From Ottelia alismoides (lineage: Eukaryota > Streptophyta > Magnoliopsida > Alismatales > Hydrocharitaceae), in the NCBI GenBank assembly GCA_037367405.1, contig JAZKJV010002317.1, forward strand, positions 310,001 to 374,000: a stretch of DNA of 64,000 nucleotides. Direction: 5' to 3'. Every line of letters starts with the position of its first letter. Position 1 is the stretch's first letter. The notes beneath the pieces are model-generated. The model searched no databases. It was not told the origin of the DNA and saw nothing but the letters and a program-made list of their open reading frames with translations. Positions 1 through 11,889 of this stretch are shown one piece after another. The translations under genes and the position numbers were made by a program.

Positions 1-312
1 GAAGTGATCTTTGACCTAGATGATTGGGGAGATCAAGGGCAGACTGAACCGGCAGCCCTGGAAGAATTAAGAGAGGAAGCCTTCACGAGTAGCCTTCACT
101 ACAAAGAGATGATGAAAGAATGGCATGATCCTCACATCAACCACCAGCAGTTTGAGCATGATCAGAAAGTATGGCTACTCGATGCAAGACTGAAATTATT
201 TCCAGGGAAAAGCAAATGGAAAGTGCCATATCTTGTCATAAATGTGTACGACAACAGTAGCAACAATATATCTGAATTGTCTTATAAATCTGCCTTTCGA
301 GTCAATGGTTAG
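1..312 (+). CDS. Integrase C-terminal tail (end of pol) of element G
   Basis: This is the last ~100 residues of a Ty3/gypsy polyprotein, open from the window edge to the TAG at 310-312. It shows the integrase tail pattern seen in A and B: acidic and tyrosine-rich residues, then a histidine-rich stretch (HDPHINHQQF), then ARLKLFPGK with a following KWK, and finally FRVNG just before the stop. In the family this region follows the DDE core and helps bind DNA. There is no start codon here because the reading frame enters from outside. The segment is undamaged, but the state of the whole gene is unknown. The stem-loop array begins about 190 bases after the stop. Confidence 0.8.
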   Translation, partial: EVIFDLDDWGDQGQTEPAALEELREEAFTSSLHYKEMMKEWHDPHINHQQFEHDQKVWLLDARLKLFPGKSKWKVPYLVINVYDNSSNNISELSYKSAFRVNG

Positions 313-502
313 CATTTGAAACCATTTCTCAATCATGATCCACCAACCACTAAAGTTTTCCCAATTCATTTTTATGAGATGTGCTCTTCATTCTTCGTAT
401 TATGCATCATACCTGGTTTTTCAGATCACTTGTATATATTTTCGATTTTATTCTTTCCTTATTCTGTTTGTCTTACACCATTAGGTTCATCTAGAATTTA
501 GT

Positions 503-992
503 TATACTTAAGATGTGTTTAATCCTAAGTATAGGGGGTGTAGACACTGTTGTGTTCATCTCGATTTGTTCTATCACCCCTGTCGTTGTATATACTTAGG
601 GTATGATTTACCCGAAGTATAGTGGGGAAATATCGTTCATTTCCTCTTTTGATCATTGTCATTTTTTGTATCATCTGTTCTCTCACTTGTCCCTCACTTG
701 TTGATATTTATCTCTATAATTAGGGATATTTTACCCTAAGTATAGGGGGGAAAGACGAGCTGTTGAGTGTGTACATTCTCTTGACCTCGATCATCTTTGG
801 TTTTGAGTCTTCTATCCTTAGGATCACTTGATCCTATGTATAGAGGAGATGATCGACTTCTATTCTTTACTTATTATTCTTTGAGTCATTGTAGTATAGA
901 TTCTTTTCACCGATCTATACTTAGCCCGAGTTATGTCTTACTTTGTCGCTTCTTTGGTCACGATGAGGACACAGTTCACACTAAGTATAGGG
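503..992 (+). repeat. Stem-loop array with polypurine-tract copies, element G
   Basis: Five inverted repeats lie at about 503-538, 591-628, 716-750, 812-848 and 913-992. In the sense direction each reads roughly TATACTTAGG, a loop of 5-12 bases, then CCTAAGTATAGGGG. The right arm with its G run resembles the polypurine tract just before the LTR. The first four are short. The last has its arms about 55 bases apart and a second inner pairing (GTTATGTCT with AGGACACAGTT). The same order, short ones first and the long one last, recurs in A and B. A role in plus-strand priming or RNA structure is inference. Confidence 0.85.
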
Positions 993-2586
993 TGTTCGTA
1001 TATATATATTATATATAGTTTAGAATCCATAACTCATACTTTATTGTATTTTTAATAATATGGCTCTCTAAAAGTAGGGTTGTATATTTTTTATTTTTAA
1101 AAGCCACAAGAAAACTGTAAGAATGAGTTATTAAAAATGGTAAAATTATATTAAAAAAAGTTGTAAAATACTTTGATAAAATTCTTAATAATTAAAACTT
1201 ATAAAAATCCTCGTAAAATTTTGTATAAAAGCTGTATAATTTTGTATATAAAAGTTGTATAAAATCCTTTGTAAAATGTACATAATTTTTATAAAATTTA
1301 TGCAAATTGAATTAATCCACTACCTTTTTCAAAAAGACCCTAAAAATTGAGAAGTTTTAAAATTCAATAAAAATTTACAAAAGCCTTTAAAAACCATTTA
1401 AAAAGTTTGATCCGAAAAATTCACTTCATAAAAAGAAATTGTTGCATTCATTAGCATTTTTCAGAACAAGTTTGATTCTTGAACCGAATGGATCTAAATG
1501 CGAGAGATGGAGCTTGGTTTAGGCCTTAATCCACTTAATTCTAAAGGGACTTTATTAGGAACTGGAATTGAGACTCTTCAGGTCTTTTAGACTTAATTCT
1601 TTGGGTTCTATGAGACAGTGCTTGGAATTCAACTTGAAAGTATCTACGTAGGACACCTGGTGTAGTCTGGTTAACTCTTCTCCATTTGAACCAATTTTGA
1701 ACTCAAGCACTCTGCACTTAGCTCAACTTGAATGGAGTTGCGAAGGGCAATCTATTTCGGTGGTGTATTTCCATCCTTATCTGGCGGTGGTGATGTCTAA
1801 AGATGCGAGAGATTGAGGTTGAAATAAAGCTTTGGATGAGGGAAGGATCTGCTGGCACAATTTTTTTAAGACCCCAAAAAAAGGATGGAATGAAAAGTTG
1901 TTATATCCGTCGAGGCATAAAAGACCTATGATAGTGCAACAATCATTTCTACCAAAAAGAAGTTGAATATATCAAATACTAAAAATGATCACAATGGTAT
2001 GAGCTTCAGAAAGGCCTGCATGTCTTAGTGGAGACTTGGCTAAACTGGCCAGGCTTCATAGGAGATGTGATTACATTGATCACACTCCAGTTCTCTTCCC
2101 ATTCTTCTATCTTCTTTTTATATTCGATTGTGGACACAGTACGACCTGACCTTAGAAGGAAATACCCCCCTCCTCAAGGATTGAGTTTCTAGATAAGGGC
2201 CCAATGGGAGGGTATTATTAGGATGGGCGGTTTCTTTGCTTCTTTAAGCAGGAAGAGCTAAAACCTTTCACACACAATACAAGTTGTTTTCAAAGCTGAA
2301 AAGTTTGCATGATGGACAGGTGGATCTGAGCTAGCTATTGGGTTGAATTTGGATAAGGATTTGTGGAACTTGAGGGTTGTTGAGGGTTAAATCCTAATTC
2401 TAATAGAGTCCCGACACACTATTAATCCAAAGGTCTGAATCCAAGCTCTAGATTTTGGGTGAAGTGAGATTCGGTTTAAAGAAATAAGTATGTTATAAGT
2501 TCTTTTATATTCTTTTTTCTTTTTCTTTTTTCTTTTTTCTTGCACTTATTTATAGAATAAGTGCTTGCTAAGGGACTATCAAAGAT
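993..2586 (+). other. 3' internal noncoding region of element G
   Basis: There is no supportable gene. The first ~440 bases are AT-rich and featureless. From about 1440 to 2580 the sequence aligns with the reverse complement of the repeated 1.2-kb block of element B and, more weakly, with 24804-25940 of A. Shared boxes include one around 1535-1605 (GGAACTGGAATTGAGACTC) and one around 1725-1790 (TGGAGTTGCGAAGGGCAA). Athila elements of other plants can carry an env-like frame in this place. I see no continuous membrane-protein frame here. Confidence 0.7.
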
Positions 2587-2600
2587 AAAGTATAAGGGAA
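2587..2600 (+). promoter_or_regulatory. Polypurine tract of element G
   Basis: AAAGTATAAGGGAA lies directly before the LTR start TGATGGATC. It matches the corresponding tracts of A and B (TAAGTATAGGGGGT before TGATGAATC). In LTR retrotransposons this purine run survives RNase H and primes plus-strand DNA. The copy here is slightly degenerate, with an A inside the G run. Confidence 0.75.
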
Positions 2601-5600
2601 TGATGGATCTATGATTCATCACTTTTATTCTTTCATTTTGACTAAAATCCTTGGTAAAATACATGCAAATATCCACTAATTCCAACTAATTATCATTTTA
2701 ATCACAAATATTAATATTATATATTTAACACCTATTTTATCTAAAATAAAAGAATAAAAATAAAAAGAAAAATAAAAGAAAAGAAGGCTATAATATGTAA
2801 TATATACAGACTAATCCTAACCCTGAGATCGGGTCAATATTGACTTCGTCGAAAAAATAAATAAGTAGGGGGAGATAAGGATCCTAACCTATAAAAATAT
2901 TAAGAAAATCAAGACCAAAAATATAAATTATCATTTTTCCATAATGTAAATATTTTACCTATTTATTTATCACTCATATCATCCCAAATCAAAATATTTC
3001 TTTCATAAAAGTTGTTTATAAAAATATATATTATTTCATAAAAATATTTCATCACAAAAATAAAATATCGCAATAAACCGTAAAAGCTGCAAAAGACAAC
3101 TTCCGAGGTTCATAACTATTTATAGAAAACTCCAAACTGATCAAACTCACTTTTAAAATATGTTTTGTACTTAGTACTATTTATTAAAAACATTAAAAAA
3201 TATTCGAATAAAACTGGTTAGTCTTGACATTGGGACTCACTGTATACTTGTACAATATGTAGAAACTTCCTAGATTTTTAATTAATCAACCGTAAATCTG
3301 ATTAACTTAATTTATTTTCTAAAAATCTTCTAAAATGTATATAAAAAATATAATTTCAGTCAAATACCAATAAATCGCGAGCCTCGAAGACGCTACCTAA
3401 ATTTTCCAGACCTCATAACTCGTCCATATGAACTCCGAATTGGGCAAACTTAGTCTTAGAATTCATATTTTTTAATTATCTACGAAATGACACTGATTTC
3501 ACTAAAATCAGTATTAATATAAAAATACGGGTTTCGGGACCGTATTGGTATATTGTACAATGAACCATGATTTATATTATTACAATTATTTTATTTTATT
3601 TATTTTTTAAATTAATTAATTATTAGTATTAGTATTTATTAATTTAAGAAATTATTTAATTATATACCTAATTATTAAACAAATTATTTATTTAATTCAA
3701 TCATTAATTAACTACTCAATCATTTGTCTAATTATATCTTAATTAATTTAATTTAATTATTAATTTAAATTATTATTAATTATATTAATTACTTTAATTA
3801 ATTAAATTATTTATTTTACTATTTTTTATATTTTTTATCCATCCCTCTCTCCCTTTCCCTTTCTCTCTTGTACTTTCCCAATCTTCCCTTCTTCCTCACG
3901 CTTCTTCCCCAGTCGACACTTCTTCTTCCTCCTCCCGTTTCTCTCCACATTGTCAACAACCTCAACTACGCCAACGGCATGGCCGTTGGACGGTACCCCA
4001 ACCGCTCTCGATTTCCCGTCACCTACGGCTGGTGATCTGAATCACCCTCCTCTATAAAACCATGTCAACCCCCCCAAATCCAACAATCCGCAATTTTTGC
4101 GTCCTCCTCCACTTGAGCTCCGAGAGAGAGTCGAGTGCAATTACAGAGCCTCCCTCCATCATCAAGTTGCAGTGCAAGCGAGGAGTGGTGTGACCATCAT
4201 CAGCATTGAAGCAACGTGCTTCGCCGTACACGAAGCCTTCGTCTCCATCGGGCGTCAAGGCCATCAACCGCTGGAGCTCTACTGAACCCCAGCATCCCCA
4301 GGCGATATCTTCTTACTCATACACAATCGCCATCGGATTTCCAGGTTAGATTCTCCATCTCCCCCTCTCTTTTGTTCTTCTTCCTCTGATTTCTCTCTTC
4401 CTTCTCTTCTCTCCGTTGGCCCTTCTCTAATCTCTTTCGTTTCGATACCTCATTTGTTTTCTATGTTTTATCTGGTTCTTATTCCACCTCATATTGATAG
4501 ATCCAATTCAATTCTATGCACATTCCATCCATTCTTGTTCACTTCCACCTTCGCAGTTTCCTCCACCTTCGCAGGAATTCGCCATACAGTTCCATTTCAA
4601 TTTCATTGATTCATGGAATTAATGCTAGTCCAAGAGCGAGAATCTCGAGCCACTTAAAATCATTTGCAGGATATCCGACAAGCATCTCCCTGAGAGATCA
4701 TGTCAGGAGGTCATGAACATCAGAACATAGAACATTCCTCGTAGGTCTTGTGCCTCGTCGATCAAATGCCTTCCCTAATTGAGCATTTCTGCTTCCCTGA
4801 AGATCACCGCCTTGATCGACAACGAGTGTTCCTCCATGAAGCAACATCGGGGGGATTCTAATCATTCGTGATTCAGAGCCAGAGCCAGAACGCCACCGCA
4901 CCAACTACTGAACGGAGATCACTTCCGTAGCGAATACTATTTCCTGACACGTCGTCAACAACCTGCAAGCCTAAGCACCACCGTAGCCGTGAGGATCGTC
5001 GTCAATCGTCACTACTTGGACTACAAGACCATCTGACCATCGCTCGTCGCACGACTCTTCAAATTTAATGTCATCAGATCGAGGATCCTAACCACCGACT
5101 GTAAATAAATTTGAAAAAAAATCTTCAAGTCGCCATTGCCATTCTAAAGCTGATGCGTTAGATCAGAGGAAGGCATCCGGTACTCAAAATCAATCCATGC
5201 ATCTGATTATCGCACAGACATGATCGTGATGTGTGACAACCATGCTTGGTCCCCGCTAACCCGCAGCTTAGCACATCACGTGCAAAGCGCGTGAGGTCTC
5301 AGATATATCTGGGACTTTTCCACTAAAGCTCTCGGATCTTCTGCATTTTGCAAGCAGGACCTCCTACAGCAGATTAAGCACGTGAAAGCGCACGCATGAA
5401 GGTGCACGTGTTTCTTGGACTTTTTACAAGGACACTCTCCAGATGATAGCCAATCATAAACAGGTCCAGCCCCGGCTACGGCATGTGCCCAAGCACATGG
5501 ATAGGGGAAACATTTATGCGCGAAGCCATCTGTTCTGCACTATCGTACACACTCCCACGGTTTCCATACTATCACATCCATACCCCTCTACATTAATAAA

Positions 5601-6538
5601 CAATATACATACTCTATACATAATAAATAAAATACTAAACATAAAAATATAATAATAATACATAAAAATATTGTCTAATATACTATATACCATATAAACT
5701 CATATTTTGAAAATAAAAATATAATACCTTTTAGTATAAATAAATCATTAAAACACCATAAAAATGTAATAAACTCTAAAATCACATAAAAAATATATAA
5801 AAATACCTTTAAAAATCATGCTAAAATTACTCTTAACATATTTTATCATATTTTACATAATAAATCAAAAATAAAATAAAAATCAAATAGTAAATCCAAT
5901 AAAAATACAAAATACATCAAACCTATGAAAAAACATAATTAATTCATAAAAAAATCAAAAAAAATACGCACAACATATCATTTTAAAGATAATTTCATAA
6001 ACTTTCTAATAAAATCAAACAAAATTATTTTGCAATTGTTTTCTACCTTAAAAATCCAAAAAAATCTGCTTTCAACAAAAATTTAATCTTTAATATTAAA
6101 AATAAATAAAATCCATAAAAAATCTCAAAAGTTTCATAGATCCATAAAAAAGTAAATAAAATAAAAAGACAAAAATAACAAATTAAAAATCAAATAAAAT
6201 TTACAAAATATTTTCAAAAATAATAAAGAAATACATTATACTTAAATATTACAAAAACAAAACAAAATTCGTAAAAATTAAATAAAAAACTGGAAAAATC
6301 CTTAAAAATTAGTAACAATAGAAAACCCTTTAATCGTAGATTTTTATAGTTTTTCCCTAGTTTTCCAATAGTTTGCCTCCCTGAGTTTGACACTCCCGTG
6401 CTTAACCGCTATACACTTAAGTTTAAGAGTATAAATAAAATAAATAAATGTTAATCTTTTAGGGTAAAATCCACCTGGTCGATACAACGACCGTGATTCA
6501 TTCTGTCTCTTTTACATGATTCAGTTATCTTCCGATCA
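2601..6538 (+). repeat. 3' LTR of element G
   Basis: The LTR begins TGATGGATCTATGATTCATC, a short inverted repeat that also opens the LTRs of A and B. It is strongly AT-rich at 2690-3840, becomes GC-richer at about 3840-5600, and is A-rich again to 6340. Near the right end it has GCCTCCCTGAGTTTGACAC (6376 onward), which matches the conserved box near the PBS-side end of the A and B LTRs (CTCCTTGAGTTCGACCC in B). It ends TTCCGATCA. Short open frames inside (for example 4052-4285 and 4516-4716) have no recognisable product and overlap on both strands, so I do not call them genes. Confidence 0.6.
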
Positions 6539-7790
6539 TGTGTGATTTTCCAATGGATGTAGGCGACAGAATAAATAGGATAAAAACCAATAAAAATAAG
6601 ATAAGTATACGTGGAGAGTAGAGGAGGAAGAACGGTGGATGAAGCGACCTAGGTTGAGGTTCGAGGAACCTCGGGGTTATCACACGACGAGGGTGACCTT
6701 ACCTCGGTGCTCGTGTATCTGCTAGAGAGGCAGAGCATACATGGCATTATGCCATGGATCTCACCTAGGAACTGGGTCGTTATCGCCTCAACACCACCCT
6801 CTAATATCATCGGAGGGCGGAGGAAGCTAGGCCGCAGCTCCATCGAGTGGTGGATGATTGTAGATGGGGGAGGAGCGGTCATTTTATAGGAAGAAGTGGG
6901 CAAAGGAAATCGGGTGTTACTCGAGATTTGCAATGGTCGTAGGAGTGGTGGAGTGATGGAGAAGGTACTGGGGGTTACGCGAGAAAGGTGGAGGAATCGA
7001 CTGCATGGTGTTGTCATTATGACGAGGAGAGAGTGGCTTATGTGGGATCCTAAATAGGAAGGGGACGGTGGCGTCGCGGGGTGTAACGTTTGAAGCAGAT
7101 GTCGTTGGGAGGAAGATGACGACTCAGAGCTGTTGGATCATACGATCCAATGGTCCTGATTAGATCAAGGTCGAAGGGCCTAGATCATATCATAGGATCA
7201 AATCCACCGATTGTGGGTGAGGTGGCGATGGATGGTTGTGATGAAGGTTCAGTGAGATCAAGGGTGGAGATGAAGTGAATGACATGGCGTATGGGTAGCC
7301 ATTGGATTAGGAGGAAATATGTGTTTGAGGTTTAGGTGCGAAGGTGCAACGGAGATGCGATCTAGAGGATAGGATCGACGGCTGTGGTTGGTAGTGGTAT
7401 TGGACGGTCGAGATGGAGGCAGATTACGAAGATCAAACTGCCGTGAAGGGGATCGGGTGGGGCAAGGAGATGCGGCAACATGGGCGGCCCAGAGGGTGCA
7501 ACGTGACCGCTCCAGAAAATTCAAAAAATATAAAAACAAAGAAAAATCCAAAAGAAATAAAAATAAAATTAGAAAAAAAAAGGTCAAAACATGAAAGTTG
7601 TAGATCTCGACGAGATCTACAAGTTTAGTGTTGGATAAAATGTCAAAAGAGGTCATTTGTATAAAAATGTATTCTGGGGAATATTTTTAAGAGATAAAAA
7701 CACTACCTTTTTATTTTGAGATTTTTTGTATTTTTTTAATTCTTTTAAAAGTCAAAACAAACAAAGATAATTAACTAACCTAATTTTTAG
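6539..7790. other. Degenerate LTR-like sequence
   Basis: This stretch holds a GC-rich part (6600-7500) and an AT-rich part (7500-7790). It resembles the GC-rich centre of the A LTRs and carries the same near-palindrome at 7590-7626 (AAGTTGTAGATCTCGACGAG and onward) found in the A LTRs at 56484-56524. I take it as part of an old Athila-type LTR of uncertain orientation. Short open frames on both strands show no family signature. Confidence 0.45.
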
Positions 7791-8009
7791 GGGATTTTAA
7801 TAAAATAAAAAATTTACTAAGCCTTCTCCCACTATAAGTAGGGTCGGCTACATGGATTCTTGCTCAAATCCATGTTGAAAGATTCGACTATTTTTTATGT
7901 TAGTCGTCGACTACCTAACGCAACCCCTGCAAGAGTGGGATTTGAACCCTGATCTTTTATGTGGTAGACACATTGTTCTACCACTAGACCATTAAGTGGG
8001 ATTTTAATA
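7791..8009 (-). mobile_element. Au-like tRNA-derived SINE with 12-bp target duplication
   Basis: The body is about 7803-7997 on the - strand. Read in that direction it opens with a pol III A-box-like stretch (ATGGTCTAGTGGTAGAAC) and about 45 bases later a B box (AGGGTTCAAATCCC). The 3' part reads CATGTAGCCGACCCTACTTA, then TAGTGGGAGAAGGCTTAG, which matches the conserved 3' end of Au SINEs as I know it. A perfect 12-base duplication, GGGATTTTAATA, flanks it at 7791-7802 and 7998-8009. It therefore inserted into the older LTR-like sequence by target-primed reverse transcription. It is not a functional tRNA gene, since no cloverleaf can be completed. Confidence 0.9.
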
Positions 8010-10045
8010 CAATATATAAAAATAAAGGAAAGGTTAGTGATATAATAAAAAAAGTTTAGATAATATAGCTAATTACACAATCACACAAACACACACATAT
8101 ATATATTCATTCTTAAAGATGCGGAATTAATGAAGATTTCTCAGGAAATTATTTTTAATTGAGGATTAAAATAAAGAATAATAATGATTCAGGAGGGATT
8201 CATTAGATGCTCCAAGTTGTCGTGCCTCTCCAGGACCTTTTTCTTGGTCATGGAACCATCTGAGAGCCTCCATTGTTGCGGACGGACAACAACAACATTT
8301 CGCCCATCAGAGTAACCTTGGGGAATGCTTGAGTCACATGTATTTACTGATCGAACTCGCCGGAGGCGAGTTCTTCACCAGTTCATCCAGGCAATCTCCC
8401 AGTCGTCTCTGTCGTTCACTCTCGAGGCGTTCGAAACATTGGATCCATCTGCGGATCGCTTCTTTACCACTCATCTCCAATGGGGTATCTCTGATCTTGA
8501 CCATGTATCATAAGAGAACTGCTCCTGTTCGTTGATTAGCGTGTGATTAGGGGTAAACTTCACATCAAGCCCCTGTGTATTTTGCATTTCTTTCTCAGTA
8601 TTATAAATATTTCAGTAGGTTAATTTTGTTAGACTTTTTGCAAAAGAACCTTCAAGCTTTCCTAGGTTTATATTTTAGTCCAATCCATGTAAGCATATAG
8701 TTGTTGGAGATTTTGTATTCCCTAAACTCTGTGAATTGTTAGCAAATGAAGAGGAACTTTTGTATAATTACCATTTAATACCTACGAGGCACATGTATTG
8801 CATGTGCTTCGCGATCTTTTTACAAATTCTATCTTGGATTTGTTTGGATGTTCGCACATGCATGAAATATTCCTTCTAATTGCAACATGGTCCCAGTAAG
8901 TGGTCTTTAAAGATTAAAATGTTTTGGAAAAGTATTGTTTAGCTCTGGATGTTTCTGTAATTGCTTCAACATCCCTCCCAGTTGCTTTTCAAAGTGGCTT
9001 TTAATTGGTTTAAATATTAGGTTGGCTCCGGGATTTGATTTCTCGTTGCAATATGGGCTTAAGGCTTCCACAATTTGCAAAAGGGTCCTTGTTAGTTGTT
9101 GCATTTTTTGCATAGTTTTCTTTTATTTTTTAAATAGCAGAATTGATCCATAAATTACTTAAAAATCACATTTAGAGCTTACTAGTGTTTACTTCATGTC
9201 ATAATTTTTGTTTTTGGATTTATTTTATTTGATATTATCAAAAATTCAAAACACATCAGAAATTCCATGTTTGTCATAGAAAATCAATAAAATTCGAAAA
9301 ATCCTTATAAATTCTAAAAAATTGGACTAACTTTACTTTGACTTATTTGATTTTCTATCCAATTTGTGTCTTATTTTCTTTTCTAAAATCTAAAAATTTC
9401 CAAAATCCTAAAAACACCGTAAAAATTACATAAAATCTTATAAATCCAAAAACTATGTCCTCAGACTCTGTTTCTAGATATTTCAGTATACTTTTTTATT
9501 AAAAAATATCCTCCATAAGCTTTGAGCTTATTTTCATTTTTTATTAGAAAAATACTCCTGGTTATGCACTATTTATGTTTGTTTTAGATTTTTTATTTTT
9601 AAGGAATCCATAAAAATTCCAACCCCCCCCCAATCCACAAAAATAGTATAAAATACATAAAACACAATATTTTAGTTTGTGATTTTTTTATCATTTTTAC
9701 TATATTTCAAAAATACAAAAGATGGTGTTTGTATTTTATTATATTATTTATTTGTGCTTTATTTGAAAAATTAAAAACTTGTAAAATTAAAAATCACTAA
9801 AAATAATAAAAAGAAAAATAAAAATCCTTTGATTCTCTTGAATTTCCTACTGAGGTTTAATTGTGCTCCTTGTGTTCTACCCTGATCGCTATACCATGTT
9901 AATAAAAGTAGCTTAGACCACTTGCTTTACTTGCTTGATTTTTTCACGTTTGGAAAAAATTTTCTCGATTACTAGATTTAGTTCTAGGGTGACAATGACA
10001 ACTTAATTAATCGACTTAACCCTTGTAGCTCAGGCATGTAATCAC
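8010..10045. other. Degenerate LTR-like sequence, no gene
   Basis: A moderately GC-rich part (8200-8540) is followed by AT-rich sequence. Near 9848-9895 the text GTGCTCCTTGTGTTCTACCC and then CGCTATACCATG parallels the conserved box near the end of LTR G (6376-6415). I therefore read 8010-10045 as the remnant of a + oriented Athila-type LTR. Its ends are not visible. The overlapping short frames at 8325-8535 and 8907-9153 are not supported as genes. Confidence 0.4.
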
Positions 10046-11179
10046 CGGTGCGTGATGAAATCAATGATGCATGCAAAGAAAGAGATGTGTACCTTTCGCC
10101 AATACCGACAAAGTGATATGCATATAAGAATAAATATAAAAATAAAACCAACCTAAATGATGCACCAGAACTGTCCTAACAGTAAATTCTATTAGCGTGC
10201 AAGAACCAATTAATTTGACTAAGTCCAATCCTACAATCTAGTATATAGAAACAAATATTCTTAAGGGCTTTGGATCTAATCGATTACCTAGATCAAGCAA
10301 GATAATAAAACCTACTTCTAATTGATCAAGCACAAAAAACCTTGAGAAAAATTAAAAATAAAATCGATGAAAATGATAACTGGTGAGGTCCCCAAGTGCA
10401 CCAACACTTAGTGAAACAGACCCCGCAGACACAAGGCATATAATGGCCTTAGAAAAAACAGAAAAAGAGGAAAGTGCCAACTGAGTAATTGAAACTTTTT
10501 ACAAGAATAATGATGCAAATAAAAGTCATAAAAATAAAACAGAAAATATATATACAAAATTCTGCTCTAAAATCTTCTAAATCTTCAATTGCTTCCTCTT
10601 ATGCTCTCTTGTAGCTTGATGAAGAAAGAAGTTGCCTCCGCTTCACTTGGGTCCGTCGGCGCTCTTAGGAATGCTACCCTCCCTCATCGGGCCCTCACAA
10701 GGAGTGAGAAACAAATGATATGTGAGATCATAGTTATGAAAATTGTGAGCAAACAATACAAAATAAGAGAAGAAAATAAGCAAACAAACAAGACACACAT
10801 ATGTAGATAAGAAGAAAAATGAGAAGAGCAAGTGAAATGGATCTCAAATGAATCCCTAAATCCGATCTTGAAGAGCTTTTTGGTGTCTGACACATCAGAT
10901 CATGCAAGTGTTGTGTGAGCACCCTCATGGCATACAGAATTCGATGTGAGTGCTCACGCCTCAACAATATACAATCCACACAATAGTATCTACAAAGAAT
11001 ATAGATAAAAAATAAAATAAATAAATAACAGAAAATATCTACTAGATACAATGACATGGAGAAATATAATAAGAAGAAATAACAAAAAAGAAGACAAGAA
11101 AATAAAAAGAAAAACAAACATGTATATACAACCAAGAATAGCATAGTATAAGAAGAGAAACCTAACTACCCGCACCATG
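10046..11179 (-). other. 5' leader remnant of element H
   Basis: This aligns in order with the untranslated leader of A (52840-53480). Shared elements include AAATCAATGATGC, TTCTATTAGCG followed by a purine-rich stretch, and AATTTGACTA. In a - strand Athila element this region lies between the primer site and gag. No gag follows: to the left the sequence turns into LTR-like DNA at about 10040, so the rest of the element is lost or was never joined. Short frames here (10589-11178) are low-complexity and not supported. Confidence 0.55.
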
Positions 11180-11199
11180 CATCCTCGACAATGGCACCA
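11180..11199 (-). promoter_or_regulatory. Primer-binding site of element H (tRNA-Asp type)
   Basis: On the - strand this reads TGGTGCCATTGTCGAGGATG. It differs at a few positions from the complement of the plant tRNA-Asp 3' end (TGGCGCCGTTGCCGGGG), the usual Athila primer. It sits three bases (TAA on the - strand) from the presumed LTR end, the same spacing as in A and B. Confidence 0.7.
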
Positions 11200-11202
11200 T
11201 TA

Positions 11203-11889
11203 TGTTAAACCAAGCAATATCACGCTCTTGATTTAAAGGAATTAATGCAGTGTCATTCCAACCCTAAAAATCCCTCAACAAAAGTTTATTGAATTCTCAA
11301 GCCAAAATAAATAAAGAATTGTCAGCAAGAGAGTTCTGCTATTTTAGTTACATGTATAGTGTACATGATCAAACTCAGTGAGGCTACAAAAGTCCAACGG
11401 TTATGTAAATCACGAAAAATCAATGAAATAAGAACATGAATTCCATATACACTACTCTTGATTTTCTGAAATTTTTATCTTCTTAATTTTTATGGAATTT
11501 TAATATATGTATATTAAGGCTTTTTTATTTTATTTTTTATGAATTTATTAAATTTTAAAAATGTTTATTTTTAATAAATAAAAGAAAAATAGAAAAAAGA
11601 ATTAAAGATAAAGAAGGGGAAAACATCTTTTTGTAGTTTTCAAATATAACAAAACATATGCAAAAAAATCAAAATTAAATTATATTTGGGTTTTGATATT
11701 TTTCTGATGTTTTGTGATTTTTCCACGGGTTTTCAAATAAATGAAAAATGGGAAAAAGAAGAAACAAAAAATGTTGGAGTTGATTTTAAATTTTTAAAGT
11801 AGAAAATAAGATTAAAAATTAGGGAAACATGCACAATCACGAAGATTATTTTTCAAGTTTTCCAAAAAGCATTTTTGCATTTTTTTGGA
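11203..11889 (-). repeat. Partial 5' LTR of element H
   Basis: The sequence starts TGTTAAACCAAGC on the + strand three bases after the primer site, so it should be the PBS-side end of the LTR of a - strand element. It is AT-rich after 11450 and is cut off at about 11890, where the + strand pol fragment E begins. No partner LTR was found in the window. Confidence 0.5.

Larger units (their letters stand above)
1..6538 (+). mobile_element. Athila-type Ty3/gypsy element G, 3' part only
   Basis: This is the 3' end of a sense-strand LTR retrotransposon whose 5' portion lies outside the window. In order it shows the end of pol, an array of stem-loops, a noncoding block conserved with elements A and B, a polypurine tract and an LTR that starts TGATGGATC. 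The lineage call rests on the pol tail, which matches the integrase tails of A and B here, and on the same polypurine tract and LTR start. The right end is set at the CA of TTCCGATCA. That point is inferred, because no target duplication can be checked without the left end. Confidence 0.7.

Noticed and set aside
503..992. CRISPR-like array
   Set aside because: The repeats are inverted, irregularly spaced and variable, and the context is a plant retrotransposon.
7900..7997. tRNA gene on the - strand
   Set aside because: The A and B boxes are present, but no cloverleaf can be formed and the unit has a SINE 3' end and target duplications.
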